Shown: positions 28,001 through 39,140, counted from the stretch's first letter. The stretch: 64,000 bases of DNA from Rana temporaria (GCF_905171775.1 NC_053496.1:181259759-181323758); one strand, 5' to 3'. A program made the numbers and translations. The notes: generated by a model from the sequence alone, not told the origin.

Positions 28001-29205
28001 GTACTCCTTTGTAAATGACTTGTTTTGATAAATTATTTTTATGGAGTCAACCATAGAAACATTTAATATCTTCATCATGCTAATACGCCTATCCACCTCC
28101 CTCCCCTTCTGAATCTGAAGCTCCTAGGGTTCTGATCATTCCCTGGTATACTTAGATCTCTTGACTTCATGGGTCTGCGTATACACCTGGCCCATTACGA
28201 GAGGGATCATCCTTGCTGGATCTTTATTTAACATTGATGAAGAACCCAAATTGGAGAATTGGGAGCCAGGAATAGTAGAAACCAAATCTTACCCTATTGG
28301 CGTCTCCAAAAAGACACTCAAGCCGAGAGACCTCAGTGATAACGGAAAGGCCATTTTTGCCGTTTAGCCTTTTCCATGTACTCCTTCGTAAATTACGTGT
28401 TTTGATATATTATTTCTAAGGAGTAAACCATAGAAACATTTAATATCTTCATCATGCTAATAGGCCTATCCACCTCCCTCCCCCGTTGAATCTGAAGCAC
28501 GTAGGGTTCCGATCATTCCCTGGTATACTTAGATCTCTTGACTTATTGGGTCTTCGTATCCACTTGGCCCATTACGAGAGGGATCATCCTTGCTGGATCT
28601 TTATTTAACATTATGAAGAACCCAAAAAAGAGGATCGGGAGCCAAGAACCGTAGAAACCAAATCTTACCCCGTTGGCTCCTCCAAAAAGAGACTCAAGCC
28701 GAGAGCCCCCAGTGATAACGGAAAGGCCACTTTTGCGGTTTACCCTTTCCCATGTACTCCTTCGTAAATGACTTGTTTTGATATATTATTTCTATGGAGT
28801 CAACCATAGAAACATTTAATATCTTCATCATGCTAATACGCCTATCCACCCCCCTCCCCTGTTGAATCTGAAGCTCCTAGGGTTCCGATCATTCCCTTGT
28901 ATACTTGGATCTCTTGACTTCCTGGGTCTACATATCCACTTGGCCCATTAGGAGAGGGATCATCCTCACTGGATCTTTATTTAATATTGATGAAGAACCC
29001 AAATAGGAGGATCAGGAGCAAGGAACCGTAGAAACCAAATCTTACCCTGTTGGCCTCTCCAAAACAGACTCAACCCAAGAGACCCCAGTGATAACGGAAG
29101 GGTCACTTTTGCCGTTTACCCTTTCCCATATACTCCTTCGTAAATGACTTGATTTGATATGTTATTTCTATGGAGTAAACCGTTCCATCTGTGAAATATA
29201 ACAAC
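25090..29205 (-). repeat. Amplified 3' UTR module downstream of gene 3
   Basis: About ten tandem copies of a 350-400 bp module (TCCTAGGGTTCCGATCATTC at about 25471, 25823, 26227, 26579, 28120, 28870 and variants between). It is single-copy beside genes 2, 4 and 5. Minus-strand AATAAA survives in at least six copies (25168, 25574, 27355, 28223, 28600, 28976). Frames of 60-75 codons shift between copies, so the module is non-coding. Confidence 0.85.
26614..27072. mobile_element. Harbinger-like MITE, 459 bp
   Basis: The ends GGCCCCGTACTCACGACC and GAGTGCTCGGCC are inverted, flanked by TTA (26611-26613, 27073-27075). The palindromic interior has CATGTCTGCTGAAACTGGTC facing its complement. It was inserted into one copy of the 3' UTR array. 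Confidence 0.82.
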
Positions 29206-29209
29206 AGCA

Positions 29210-30525
29210 TTAGCAGCTGAGTGTTCGAGATTGGTGAATTTTCTGGTGCTGAACAAGTTGTCTTTTTTCAATAAAACATTTCCCGCACAACGAGCAAGGA
29301 AAAGGACGCTCGCCCGTGTGACTTCTGTGGTGTATTAGAAGTTTTGCTTTCTCTGTGAAACATTTCCCACACAGTGAACATGAAAAAGGACGCTCGCCCG
29401 TATGAATTCTCTGGTGCGTAACGAGGCCTACTTTGTGAATGAAACATTTTCCGCACTCCGAACATGAATAAGGGCGCTCGCCTGTGTGAGTTTTCCGGTG
29501 CTTAACAAGGCTTCCTTTGTGTATGAAACATTTCCCGCACTCGGAACACGAATAGGGACGCTCGCCCGTGTGACTTCTCTGGTGTGTAAGAAGTGTCTTT
29601 TTCAAAATGAAACATTTCCCGCACACTGAACATGCGAAAGGGCGTTCACCCGTGTGGCTTTTCTGGTGATTGACGAGGTCTCCTTTCGCAGTGAAAGAGA
29701 AACCGCACTCTAAACATGAGAAAGGACGAACACCCGTGTGACTCCTCTGGTGTTTAACAAGGTTTCCCTTTTGACTAAAACATTTCCCGCACTCTGAACA
29801 CGAAAAAGGACGCTCCCCCGTGTGAATTCTCTGGTGAAGAAGGAGTTTTACTTTATCGGTGAAGCATTTCTTGCACTCTGAACACGAATAAGGACGCTCA
29901 CCTGTGTGACTCCTCTGGTGCAAAAGAAGGTTTCCTTTATCGGCAAAGCGCTTCCCGCACATTGAACACGAATAGGGGCGCTCTCCCGTGTGGCTTCTCT
30001 CGTGCCTAAGAAGGCATCTTTTCTCAATGAAACATTTCCCGCACTCTGAACATGAGAAAGGGCGCTCGCCTGTATGAAGTCTTTGGTGTCTAACAAGGTT
30101 TCCTTTCAAAGTGAAACTTTTTCCGCACTGTGAGCATGAGAACGGGCGCTCTGCTGTGTGACTTCTCTGGTGTGTAAGAAGGTCTCTGTTTTCAGTGAAA
30201 GGTTTCCCGCACAATGAATGTTCTGCTATGGGAACTCCTCCATGCCCTAAAGAAGATTCCTGGGGATTAGATGGATCTGTTGAGCTCTGAGATTTTAGAT
30301 GGATTTCTGGAGTCACAGAATGGGATTTATGGGAAGATTCCTCAGAGGGGTTCAAGGATTTCTCCGAATTGTAAGATCTTTGACGTATATTGTGAGTAAC
30401 GAGATTTGCTTCTGGAGAACATTGAGTGACGCCATTATCTTCTGTAGTATAATCTGGAGATAAAACAAAACGTCCCTCCGAGGTATTCCGGCTCCAGTTC
30501 CGCTTCCGGCTCCGGTTCTGTTCAT
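29210..30525 (-). CDS. Terminal exon of gene 3: linker, 11 intact fingers, 1 broken finger
   Basis: Acceptor CTTTCCAACAG-type at 30526 upward (ATTGCTTTCCAACAG); phase 1. It opens with EQNRSRKRNWSRNTSEGRF, then LSPDYTTEDNGVTQ. The first finger lacks its first zinc Cys (AEHSLCGKPF against LSCSVCGKSF in genes 1 and 4). Contact residues of fingers 2-12 are: LGNR, ERCR, DGNL, DVKL, QGNK, AGDN, LKTT, HGSK, HVGT, EAKI, ERQQ. The protein ends KIHQSRTLSC. Confidence 0.92.
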
Positions 30526-33500
30526 CTGTTGGAAAGCAATTAAAAAAAAAAAATGTTATAGTTATGTTTCTGCTTTACATTCAGGAGTCATATACACTAT
30601 ATAACCAAAATTATTGGGACGCCTGCCTTTACACGCACATGAACTTTAACCACTTAAGCCCCCGGCCACTTTTTGCGATTCGGCACTGCGTCGCTTTAAC
30701 TGACAATTGCGCGGTCGTGCGACGTGGCTACCAAACAAAATTGGCGTCCTTTTTTTCCCACAAATAGAGCTTTCTTTTGGTGGTATTTCATCACCTCTGT
30801 GGTTTTTATTTTTTGCGCTATAAACAAAAATAGAGCAACAATTTTGAAAAAAAATTATATTTTTAAATTTTTGCTATAATGAATATCCCCCAAAAATATA
30901 TAAAAAACATTTTTTTTCCTCAGTTTAGGCCGATACATATTCTTCTACATATTTTTCAGAAAAAAAAAATCGCGATAAGCGTTTATCGGTTGGTTTGCGC
31001 AAAAGTTATAGCGTTTACAAAATAGGGGATAGTTTTATGGCATTTTTATTAATATTTTTTTTTTTACTAGTAAATTGGCGGCGATCAGCGATTTTTATCG
31101 GTACTGCGACATTATGGCGGACACATTGGACACTTTTGACACATTTTTGGAACCATTGGCATTTTTATAGCGATCAGTGCTATAAAAATGCATTGATTAC
31201 TATAAAAATGCCACTGGCAGTGAAGAGGTTAACAGTAGGGGGCGAGGAAGGGGTTAATCATGTTCCCTAGGTGTGTTCTAACTGTAGGGGGGGGGTGGAC
31301 TGACATGGGGAAATGACAGATCGCTGTTCATACATTGTATGAACAGACAATAGGTCATTTCCCCCCTGACAGGACTGGGAGCTGTGTGTTTACACACACA
31401 GCTCCCGGTTCTCGCTCTGTAACAAGCGATCGCGGGCGCCCGGCGGTGATCACGACCGCCGGGCACACACGTCGGCATCAGGGGAGAGCGGCGGGGCCCC
31501 TATTGGCTGCTGGGAGAGGTGACGTATAGCTACGTGCTCTCGCCCAGCAGAGCCGTATAACTGCGGCGGCTGGTCGGCAAACAGTTAATGGGATCCCAGT
31601 CTTACTCCGTAGGGTTCAATATTGAGTTGGCCCAACCTTTGCAGCTATAACAGATTCAACTCTTCTGGGATGGCTGTCCACAAAGTTTAGGAGGGTGTCT
31701 GACCATTCTTCCAGAAGCGCATTTGTGAGGTCAGGCACTGATGTTGGACAAGAAGGCCTGGCTTGCAGTCTCCACCCACTCTAAAGGTGTTCTATCGGGT
31801 TGAGGTCAGGACTCTATGCAGGCCAGTCAAGTTCCTCCACCCCAAACTCACTCATCCATGTCTCTATGGACCTTGCTTTGTGCACAGTGCAAATAACTAA
31901 CGTGTTTTGGATGTCAGGCCTTAATCATAGCATGGGTAAGGCCTGTCGGGCCGAAACGCGTTAGGGCATTTGCACTGTATTTAACCATGTAGTCAATAAA
32001 GTAATTTCAATTTTGATGACACCAAGTTGCCACCTCCATTTGACCCTTGAATGGTATACAAGCGCGGCACCTCACCCTTACACACCATGATTAATTTGCA
32101 GCCATACTTCCAATAAATTACAAAAGAACCCGATACAGAAATGGTTCTTTCTTCTAATCGCTGTGAAAACGAGGAATATTATTATCTTTTGAAAGCAAGA
32201 GGTGGTAGAAAATTGGGTCAAACTTCCTATGGATTTTTTGCCTTCCGTTGGATCAGCAGATTTCAATTTTTTATGTTCTTTTTTTTTTTTTTGCTTTTTT
32301 CCACACATGTATTGATAAATGCACACTTTGTACTCATTGTAGAAGAATGGAAATGTGAAATTTACTGTTTATGACTTACTTGTGTCCATATGTAGAGAAG
32401 ATTCCTCCTGTTTAATTTTCATAATCATCTCCCCCTCCTCCATAGACTGCTGATCTCCACTCTCCAACCTCTCTTCTTCTTCCTCTTTTATGTTTTCTGG
32501 CTTTTCAGGCTAAACCCCAAAAGTGGTAGAATACATTCCCAAAAAGAGAAAAAGTAAAAGAATGTAATTTCGTACTTTAGAATGATTTTTGACCTTCCCC
32601 CAGCCTTCAGTCCCACCTACCTGATGATGGTGAGGGATGGTGTGATCTTCCTGTGTGGAATCCCGGGAATACAGAGGACGGGGACATCTCTCTGGTGGGT
32701 TCCCATTACTGGATCCATCTGTAGGAAACAAACACACTGACTGAATACATTGCACTGCTCTCTCCTTTACAATAAAGTCTCCTGGCAGCCTCTTGCATAA
32801 CAGCCCTGCATTTCTAAAAAGACAGTAACATGTGCACCACCCTACAGTTTGGGCCCCACTGTTAGCTGGGAATACAGAGGACGAGGACATCTCTCTGGTG
32901 GGTTCCCATTACTGGATCCATCTGTAGGAAACACACACACTGACTGAATACATTGTTTCTATGTGTTTATCAGATAATGGGGGATCTAGGTGGACCCTCC
33001 ATACTGCTCTCTCCTTTACAATAAAGTCTCCTCTTACCCGGTGATGTGAGGGGCGGCTGATTCTCCATCATGACGTCCTTGTAGAGATCCTTGTGTCCTT
33101 CTAAATACTCCCACTCCTCCATGGAGAAATAGACAGTGACATCCTGACACCTTATAGGAACCTGACACACACAATGATACAGTCACCATCCAGACACATC
33201 CCTTGTCTGTTACTGGATAATGTCCCAGAATTCCCGGCACCGCTCACCTCTCCTGTCAGCAGCTCAATCATCTTCTTGGTGACTTCTAGAATCTTCTTGG
33301 CACTGGTTACCTCTGTTGTCAGACAGTAAGGTGGAGGCACTGTGATGGGTGGTGTCCCATGAACAAAGCTGCTGGGTGTTATTGGATCACCAGATGTTTT
33401 TTTCACTACTTTATAATCCTTTTTAGGAAGAGACAGAAACAATTATTAATACAAACCTTCCAGAATCCTCCTCACCTCTCCAGGCAGGTCTGTGTTTTAT

Positions 33501-33772
33501 TAATAGAGATAAGAGTGATGTTATGTGACCTCCCAGAATCCTCCTCACCTCTCCGGTCAGGTCTGTCTTTTATTAATAGAGATAAGAGTGATGTTATGTG
33601 ACCTCCCAGAATCCTCCTCACCTCTCCGGTCAGGTCTGTGTTTTATTAATAGAGATAAGAGTGATGTCATGTGACCTCCCAGAATCCTCCTCACCTCTCC
33701 GGTCAGCAGGTAGACGATCTCCAGGGTGAGGTCTAATATCCTCTCAGTCATGTGACTTTGGTCTTTATCCAT
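29210..33772 (-). CDS. KRAB-like C2H2 zinc-finger protein, unit 3 (gene model)
   Basis: Join: 33772-33695, 33418-33248, 33161-33038, 32718-32621, 32509-32380, 30525-29210; 1917 nt, 638 aa, all phases agreeing. Order: exon A box, exon B box, KRAB-like A box, P, acidic, then eleven intact fingers after one broken finger. The exon B acceptor is an AAG (TCCTAAAAAG|GAT), weaker than its paralogues. The last intron carries a Tc1 element with a nested TTAA element. Intron 1 has grown to 5.2 kb through several insertions. Predicted nuclear DNA-binding repressor, paralogous to its neighbours. Confidence 0.8.
30590..32105. mobile_element. Tc1/mariner-type element, incomplete
   Basis: The left end reads TATACACTATATAACC and GGGACGCCTGCCTTTACACG, followed at 31589 on by the Tc1 body (CAATATTGAGTTGGCCC, ACCATTCTTCCAGAAG). 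It is interrupted by the TTAA element and ends around 31890 in a SINE-like tail (GCCGAAACGCGTTAGG, CAATAAAG). No intact transposase. Confidence 0.78.
30646..31588. mobile_element. TTAA-flanked DNA transposon nested in Tc1
   Basis: TTAA at both ends (30646-30649, 31585-31588) with termini TTAACCACTTAAGCC and GGTCGGCAAACAGTTAA. The right part is a chain of hairpins (GGGAGCTGTGTG facing its complement, TGTTCATACATTGTATGAAC). The matching Tc1 copy at about 41690 has the uninterrupted target GAACTTTAATGG. Confidence 0.88.
32380..32509 (-). CDS. Gene 3 acidic exon (shortened)
   Basis: 130 bp, phase 0 to 1; acceptor TTTAG, donor A|GTAAGT. It encodes PEKPENIKEEEEERLESG, then GEMIMKIKQEESSLHMD. The IKEE and IKQE SUMO-type sites are kept. 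It is four codons shorter than in gene 1. Confidence 0.87.
32621..32718 (-). CDS. Gene 3 P exon
   Basis: 98 bp, phase 1 to 0; donor CAG|GTAGGT. It encodes GSSNGNPPERCPRPLYSRD, then STQEDHTIPHHHQ. Confidence 0.87.
32724..32930 (-). pseudogene. Partial duplicate of the P exon and its flank, gene 3
   Basis: A second ACTGGATCCATCTGTAGG acceptor (about 32910-32924) leads into the first part of a P exon, which then diverges (GCTGGGAATACAGAGGACG) and has no donor. The piece between the two P exons contains sequence normally found beside the KRAB exon (TCTCCTTTACAATAAAGTCT). Confidence 0.65.
33038..33161 (-). CDS. Gene 3 KRAB-like A-box exon
   Basis: 124 bp, phase 0 to 1. It encodes QDVTVYFSMEEWEYLEGHK, then DLYKDVMMEN. 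All A-box hallmarks are present. Confidence 0.92.
33248..33418 (-). CDS. Gene 3 exon B
   Basis: 171 bp (57 codons), phase 0 to 0. It encodes DYKVVKKTSGDPITPSS, then AKKILEVTKKMIELLTGE. Acceptor is AAG rather than CAG/TAG. Confidence 0.83.
33467..33694 (-). repeat. 73-bp donor-copying minisatellite, gene 3 (short)
   Basis: Unit starts at 33467, 33540, 33613 and 33686, the last being the true exon A donor. Confidence 0.93.
33695..33772 (-). CDS. Gene 3 exon A coding part
   Basis: ATG at 33772; 26 codons: MDKDQSHMTERILDLTLEIV, then YLLTGE; donor GAG|GTGAGG. Upstream non-coding sequence reaches an acceptor near TCTACAG at about 33816. Confidence 0.83.
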
Positions 33773-34129
33773 CCTTAACAAGTGGTCATGTGATTTCTTC
33801 AGGACTCTCCTCTCTGTAGACGGATAATAAACTCGGAATTATCTGGACTGTATTGGGATGAAAAGGTCTACATAGTGTTCCTTCACAGTTCTGACACCTC
33901 AAAATGCTTCTTGTACTATATATCCCAGGCCTAAACTATCAATGTAACTTTACTAAGTTTTAGACAAAATAGGACCTGGGGATAAACTGAAGAGAAAGAG
34001 GAAAGAATGTAAGCCCCAGCCTTGTCAGTGGATGCAATAATAACCATCAACATAGGAGCGCGAGTCACTGTCACCAAAGAACAGCTGGAGCTGAAAATAA
34101 ATATAGAACATTTCCAGCTCTGCAAACAA

Positions 34130-34255
34130 TATCTAGGATGAATCTGGTCTATAAACCAGAGGCTCTGGATGGACAGTTGGATAAATGGTTCTATATTTAG
34201 GATGATCTGGCCTATAACCAGAGACTCTGGATGGACAGTTGGATAAATGGTTCTT
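34130..34255. repeat. 64-bp minisatellite, first fragment, gene 3
   Basis: Two copies, broken off at GATAAATGGTTCT; the array resumes at 38675 after about 4.4 kb of inserted sequence. Confidence 0.85.
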
Positions 34256-35042
34256 GTAATAGACGCTCTCTTGTCACCGTATTGCATTCTGCGCTGGAAC
34301 GCATACGGCGGCCGCGCGATGACGTCATCGCCCGGCGCCGCGTGCGTTCCAGCGTGGAACGCGGAAGTGCGGGTCGGATTAGTGCTTTATGCACTACACA
34401 TGCCTCCCTCCTATAAAGAGGACAGCGTGGATAGTACACGCTGTCCTATTACTGTCGGCCATAGCCGGCTTGGCTACAAACAAGGAACAGCTACTATCTA
34501 TCCCTAAAACTGGAAAGCGCCCCACACCTGGATCTACGCTGGCAAGCTTATAACAGTTGCTGTGGACACCCCAAGATATCCCCCACCAGGAGACCCTGCA
34601 CTACAGAATCCCAAGGCTGCTGCAATATTTGCTTACTGGATAACACTCATCCCTGAAAACGGATAAGTACCATTACTATGTTACAATTATTGCTGTGCAA
34701 TTACCCGGTTCACATATACCTTCTTCTAAGTACTGTATTCGAATCTGCCTTTACTGTATATTACAGTACTGCTTGGGATTACTTGGTGTGCTTTACCTGT
34801 CTGCTGTGCAATATCTTATAGGGACATACACTTTGGAACCATCTGAGCTATAATTGCCTCTCTCAAAGTATATGTCAATTGCATACAGTATTTTCATATG
34901 CTACGTGCTTGACATTCGTTGTTGCCTGTGTACGGACTTCCTCCCTTAAATACTGAACATGTTCGTTATACCTTTTTTGGGCTAAGGTTAGAAGGGATGT
35001 TGTAATACCTCCTCCCTTAGTAGCCCATTGCATTTTTTTATG
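34256..35042. other. Inserted sequence, class unknown
   Basis: It begins with a GC-rich inverted repeat (GCATACGGCGGCCGCG, GATGACGTCATC, CGCGTGCGTTCC), then a TATAAAGAGGACAGCG stretch with a promoter-like look. No reading frame with a known domain. It may be an LTR or MITE fragment. Confidence 0.35.
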
Positions 35043-35557
35043 TTAAAGTGGAGGTTCACCCGTAAATAAAAATTTTTACCCTTAGATTCCTGCTCATTTT
35101 GTCAAGGGGAATCGGCTAGTTTTTTTTTAATCGAAGCTGTACTTACCGTTTTAGAGATGCATCTTCTCAGTGGCTTCCGGGTATGGGCTGCGGGACTGGG
35201 CGTTCCTATTTTGATTGACAGTCTTCCGAGAGGCTTCCGACGGTCGCATCCATTGCGTCACGATTTTCCGAACGTGGCCGAACGTCGGTGCGCAGGCGCA
35301 GTATAGAGCCGCACCGACGTTCGGCTTCTTTCGGCTACTCGTGACGCGATGGATGCGACCGTCGGAAGCCTCTCGGAAGACTGTCAATCAAGAAGGAACG
35401 CCCACTCCCGAAGACCCATACCCGGAAGCGGCGGAGAAGATCGCTCTCTACAACGGTAAGTACTGCTCGGATTTTAAAACAACTAGCCGATTCCCCTAGA
35501 CAAAATGAGCATCAATCTACGGGTAGAAATTTTTTTATGGGTGAACTCCCGCTTTAA
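35043..35557. mobile_element. TTAAAG-type foldback MITE (T2-like)
   Basis: Inverted ends TTAAAGTGGAGGTTCACCC and GGGTGAACTCCCGCTTTAA. The interior folds back over about 90 bp on each side (TCCGAGAGGCTTCCGACGG). TTAAAG ends fit the T2 MITEs known from Xenopus. Confidence 0.82.
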
Positions 35558-35751
35558 GTTAGATGATGTAGTGAACCCCCAAACTCCTGTTCTCTGATTG
35601 GAGTGACGCCTGGGGCCGCGTACTGATAATCACTTGCATAGAGAAGTGCATTGGAATCTTTAATGCAGTTGTGCTCGTTGATCCTTATTGTAATTTTCTA
35701 TGCTAAGTGGTTGAAGGCATGTAGTAATACCTCCACCCTTAGTAGCTCAAC

Positions 35752-38143
35752 TAGGGTGACCACATTTCCAAACTGCCATTCAGGGACACCCCCCCCCCAT
35801 TTTTTTTGCAGATTTTGGGGGCAGGGGCGTATGAAATCAGCGGCCCATGCGCAAGATCAAAAGTGGGCCCTAGGCATCAAGAAGAACAACTGAGTGGTCA
35901 GGGGGGGGGGCACAGAGTAGTCAGAGGGGCAGTGCGATGGACAGGGGGACCGTGGGATGGACAGGGGGACCGTGGGATGGACAGGGGGACCGTGGGATGG
36001 ATAGAGGCATACCTCCCAACTTTCTGAGATGGGAATGAGGGACACCTATTAGCAAAAATATGTAGGAGAATTATAAACAAAAATAAAAATGGTTAAACCC
36101 ACAGGTGCTTTTTTACCACTACTATTCTTTTATATTGGCTCCTTGAGGGACAAACAAAGAGGAAAGAGGGACAGAGGGACAATGCCCTAAATGAGGGACA
36201 GTTCCTTCAAATCAGGAACAGTACAGGAGGGGGGGACTGAAGAACAGCACAGGTGGGACCAGAGGACAGCACAGGAGGGGGGGGGCTGAAGAACAGCACA
36301 GGTGGGGCCAGAGGACAGCACAGGAGGGGGGGGGGACTGAAGAACAGCACAGGTGGGACCAGAGGACAGCACAGGAGGGGGGGGCTGAAGAACAGCACAG
36401 GTGGGGCCAGAGGACAGCACAGGAGGGGGGGGGGGGGACTGAAGAACAGCACAGGTGGGACCAGAGGACAGCAAAGGAGGGGGGGGCTGAAGAACAGCAC
36501 AGGTGGGGCCAGAGGACAGCACAGGAGGGGGGGGGGACTGAAGAACAGCACAGGTGGGACCAGAGGACAGCACAGGAGGGGGGGGCTGAAGAACAGCACA
36601 GGTGGGGCCAGAGGACAGCACAGGAGGGGGGGGGGGGACTGAAGAACAGCACAGGTGGGACCAGAGGACAGCAGAGGGGGGGGGGGACTGAAGAACAGCA
36701 CAGGTGGGACCAGAGGACAGCAGGGGGTTGGTGAATGGGGGGTGAGGTGGGAGAGAGCAGAGAAGTTACTGGGGAAGATCAGCCAGGAGAGTGTTGAGGG
36801 ACCTGTGGGCAGCAGAAGGAAACTGGATAAGAGGGGTGGCATATAGAGAAACTGATGCCCCCCCCCCCATGTTCTTCTTGCAGCCACTGAATGCCCGCTT
36901 TTCCTCCTTTACCTCCTGCAGGCATTCAGTGGCTGCAAGAAGAACATGGAGGGCATCAGTTCCTCTATATGCCACCCCTCCTATCCAGGTTTAGAGGGAA
37001 GCTGCATGGACCATCCTGGAGTATGAGGCTGGGTTGCAATGGCGCCCCCTGTAGTTACACCGCTGCAGTGGAGTAACTAAAACATTTCTGGCAGTTTGAA
37101 GGAGCAATGAATGGAATGCTGGCAGGACTCTGAGGTTGTGATAGTCGCTGATGAGCCACTCCTGAGAGGATTGCTTGGTATACAGAGGGGGTAACAAGAC
37201 TAGAAGGTGAAGAGGTGGCAGAACATGAAAGGCTGAGGGTGAAGGAGGAGGGGGGGGGCTGCTGCAGTGAGAGGCAAACAAGTAGTGGGAGAGAAGAGAC
37301 AGGGAGCAGCCGGACAGGACTGGGTGTGAGGAGTTATCATGTGTGCAGGAAACATCTTCAGCTCTGAGGAGTTCATGCTGGGACCTGTAGTTCTTCACTT
37401 TTGGGGGGGGGGGGAGTCACATCCCCAAAAGTGAAGGATTACAAGTCCCAGCATGAACCCTGCCCTGATATCTAAGGAAGTTTCCTCCTTCCATCCAGGG
37501 TGTCATGTGTCAGTGTCTCTCCTGCCGACCCTTATCTGGAGCAAGCCTCTGAGTGTACTGTGCAGAGTGCAGACACACACTCCAGTGTCTTACTGAACTC
37601 TGACTGCTGAGGGAGAGCCGACAGGATTAGAACACGGATGGATCTGCTGGTCAGTGCTTTGCAATGTTACTTGCCTTAGTTTGTACCATCTCTCATCTGT
37701 ACACTGCAGTCTGTCTCAGAGTCCGATGTTTCTTCTGGCTGCCTGGCTGGACTCCAGAGCATACACGAGGAGGTGGGTGGAGCTGAACAGAAGGCGCGGA
37801 GGAGGAAGTTAAACTCTCATCTGCTGCTATAGGTCTCTCCCTCTCTCCTGCTCTGACGTCACTGGTTGCTACACGCCAAGCGGGAGGCAGGAGGTAGCAA
37901 CCAGTTTGGGCACTGAGCCAGCGGTGGAAATAAAGTAAAAAGGGGTCTCACTCTCTGTCAGCTAGGGGTCCACCACAGGCTGAGACAGAGAGGATGTATG
38001 CAAAGGCTATTTTAGGGGGCATTAGATCGGCCCAGGCCAATTCCGGGACTCTGTATTGTCCCGTAATGAGGGTGTCCGGGACACGGGACGCAAGTATTAA
38101 TTAAGGGACAGTCCCGGGCAATCCGGGACACGTGGTCACCCTA
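35752..38143. mobile_element. hAT-type element, 2.4 kb, with internal minisatellite
   Basis: The ends TAGGGTGACCACATTTCC and ACACGTGGTCACCCTA are inverted, and the 8-bp duplication AGCTCAAC flanks it exactly (35744-35751, 38144-38151). The interior has a poly-G minisatellite and inverted segments around 36860-36960. No transposase frame. It sits in intron 1 of gene 3. Confidence 0.9.
36180..36725. repeat. G-tract minisatellite, about 50-bp unit
   Basis: About ten to eleven units of ACTGAAGAACAGCACAGG, TGGGACCAGAGGACAGC and a GGAGGG tract varying from 6 to 12 G. The pairing of GGACC and GGGCC variants suggests a double-length higher-order unit. The minus-strand frames are repeats of CCPLVPPVLFF, not proteins. 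Confidence 0.88.
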
Positions 38144-38149
38144 AGCTCA

Positions 38150-38675
38150 ACGCATTCCTATATGTTATTTTTTTCTATTAAAAAGCCTGTGGCGTGCAAA
38201 ACACAATCCAAAAACTTCACCCGGTGCAGGAAAAATGTGCACACACATAAAGAGTGACACAAAAAACTGTAACGAGTGCATCGTCAATTGGCCCTCCGAA
38301 AAGGGCCCAGCTCTGATCCCCCGGGGCGTTAGGCTCCTGGCAGGGAAAAGAGTGATCTGTGGTCCATGCAGCCAAAGCCACATGGACCCAACATCCTCGG
38401 AGGGACTGCCGAAACAGAACCCTCCTCGGTGAGGCTCCCCCGAAGGGAGACCCCATGAGAGCAGGCGAACTAAGCCAGAAGGCCATGTCCACCCACTCCT
38501 AAGACTTTCAGAGCAGGCCCGAGGACCAGCACCCTACTCATCACACTAAACGTGCAGATGCCGTCGTATCTTGTTTTGAGGATTCAAAACAAAGATATGA
38601 CGCAGGAAATTTGAAAGTACGCCGGCGTATCAGTAGATACGCCGGCGTACTCTCTTTGTGGGTCTGCCCCTGTGA
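38150..38675. other. Repeat-derived, no gene seen
   Basis: It contains a Harbinger-like palindromic piece at about 38555-38665 (GTACGCCGGCGTATC facing its complement). The rest, around CCCTCCTCGGTGAGGCTCC, resembles no element I can name. Confidence 0.4.
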
Positions 38676-38820
38676 ATGTATCTGGTCTATAAACCAGAGG
38701 TTCTGGATGGACAGTTGGATAAATGGCTCTATATTTAGGATGTATCAGGTGTACAAACCAGAGGCTCTGGAATAAAATTTGGATAAATATCTCTCAGTTT
38801 GGGACGTATTTGGTCTAGAA
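38675..38820. repeat. 64-bp minisatellite, second fragment, gene 3
   Basis: Two diverged copies (CCAGAGGTTCTGG, CCAGAGGCTCTGG) on the promoter side of the inserted block. Confidence 0.82.
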
Positions 38821-38994
38821 ATGTACAATATGGTTCATGGCGAAGCATATACATTATAAAGAGAAAGACGGAGAAAGAAAACAGCATCTGCTGGAGATAA
38901 AATACGTCACAGTGACTATGGAGGAAGAGGACGGACATGACCGGGGGGGTTACTGGGTGTAAATATAAAATAATATCTTATTACCTCTTCTGCT

Positions 38995-39140
38995 GCCAGT
39001 TCCAGCAATGTCTCCCATCAACTTCCTCCTGACTCACCTTTCACCAGGAACTTCCTGTCTGTTTGTTACATCACTTCCTCTTTCTACGCAATATCACTTC
39101 CTGTCTCTGCGTTCCACTGACAATACGATTACGTAGATCA
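38995..39140 (-). promoter_or_regulatory. Gene 3 non-coding first exon and promoter
   Basis: Donor GCAGAAGAG|GTAATAAG at 38994/38995. On the minus strand three ETS-type cores stand in about 55 bp: two ACAGGAAGT copies and one AGGAAGT. GGAACGCAGAGACAGGAAGT is as in gene 1. Confidence 0.66.

Noticed and set aside
25512..28367. Repeated small frames reading GTVETKSYPIG and FKKRLKPRD
   Set aside because: The module is the tandem 3' UTR repeat. Copies break frame against each other and no start or splice context is kept.
25090..29205. A CRISPR-like direct-repeat array
   Set aside because: Units of 350-400 bp with no short repeat/spacer pattern, in a vertebrate genome; the other arrays have no unique spacers.
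34256..34500. CpG-rich segment with TATAAAGAGG as a host promoter
   Set aside because: It lies inside inserted sequence splitting the 64-bp minisatellite, with no adjoining gene; more likely part of a mobile element.
36187..36887. Pro/Cys-rich frames (CCPLVPPVLFF repeats)
   Set aside because: Translations of a G-tract minisatellite within a hAT element.
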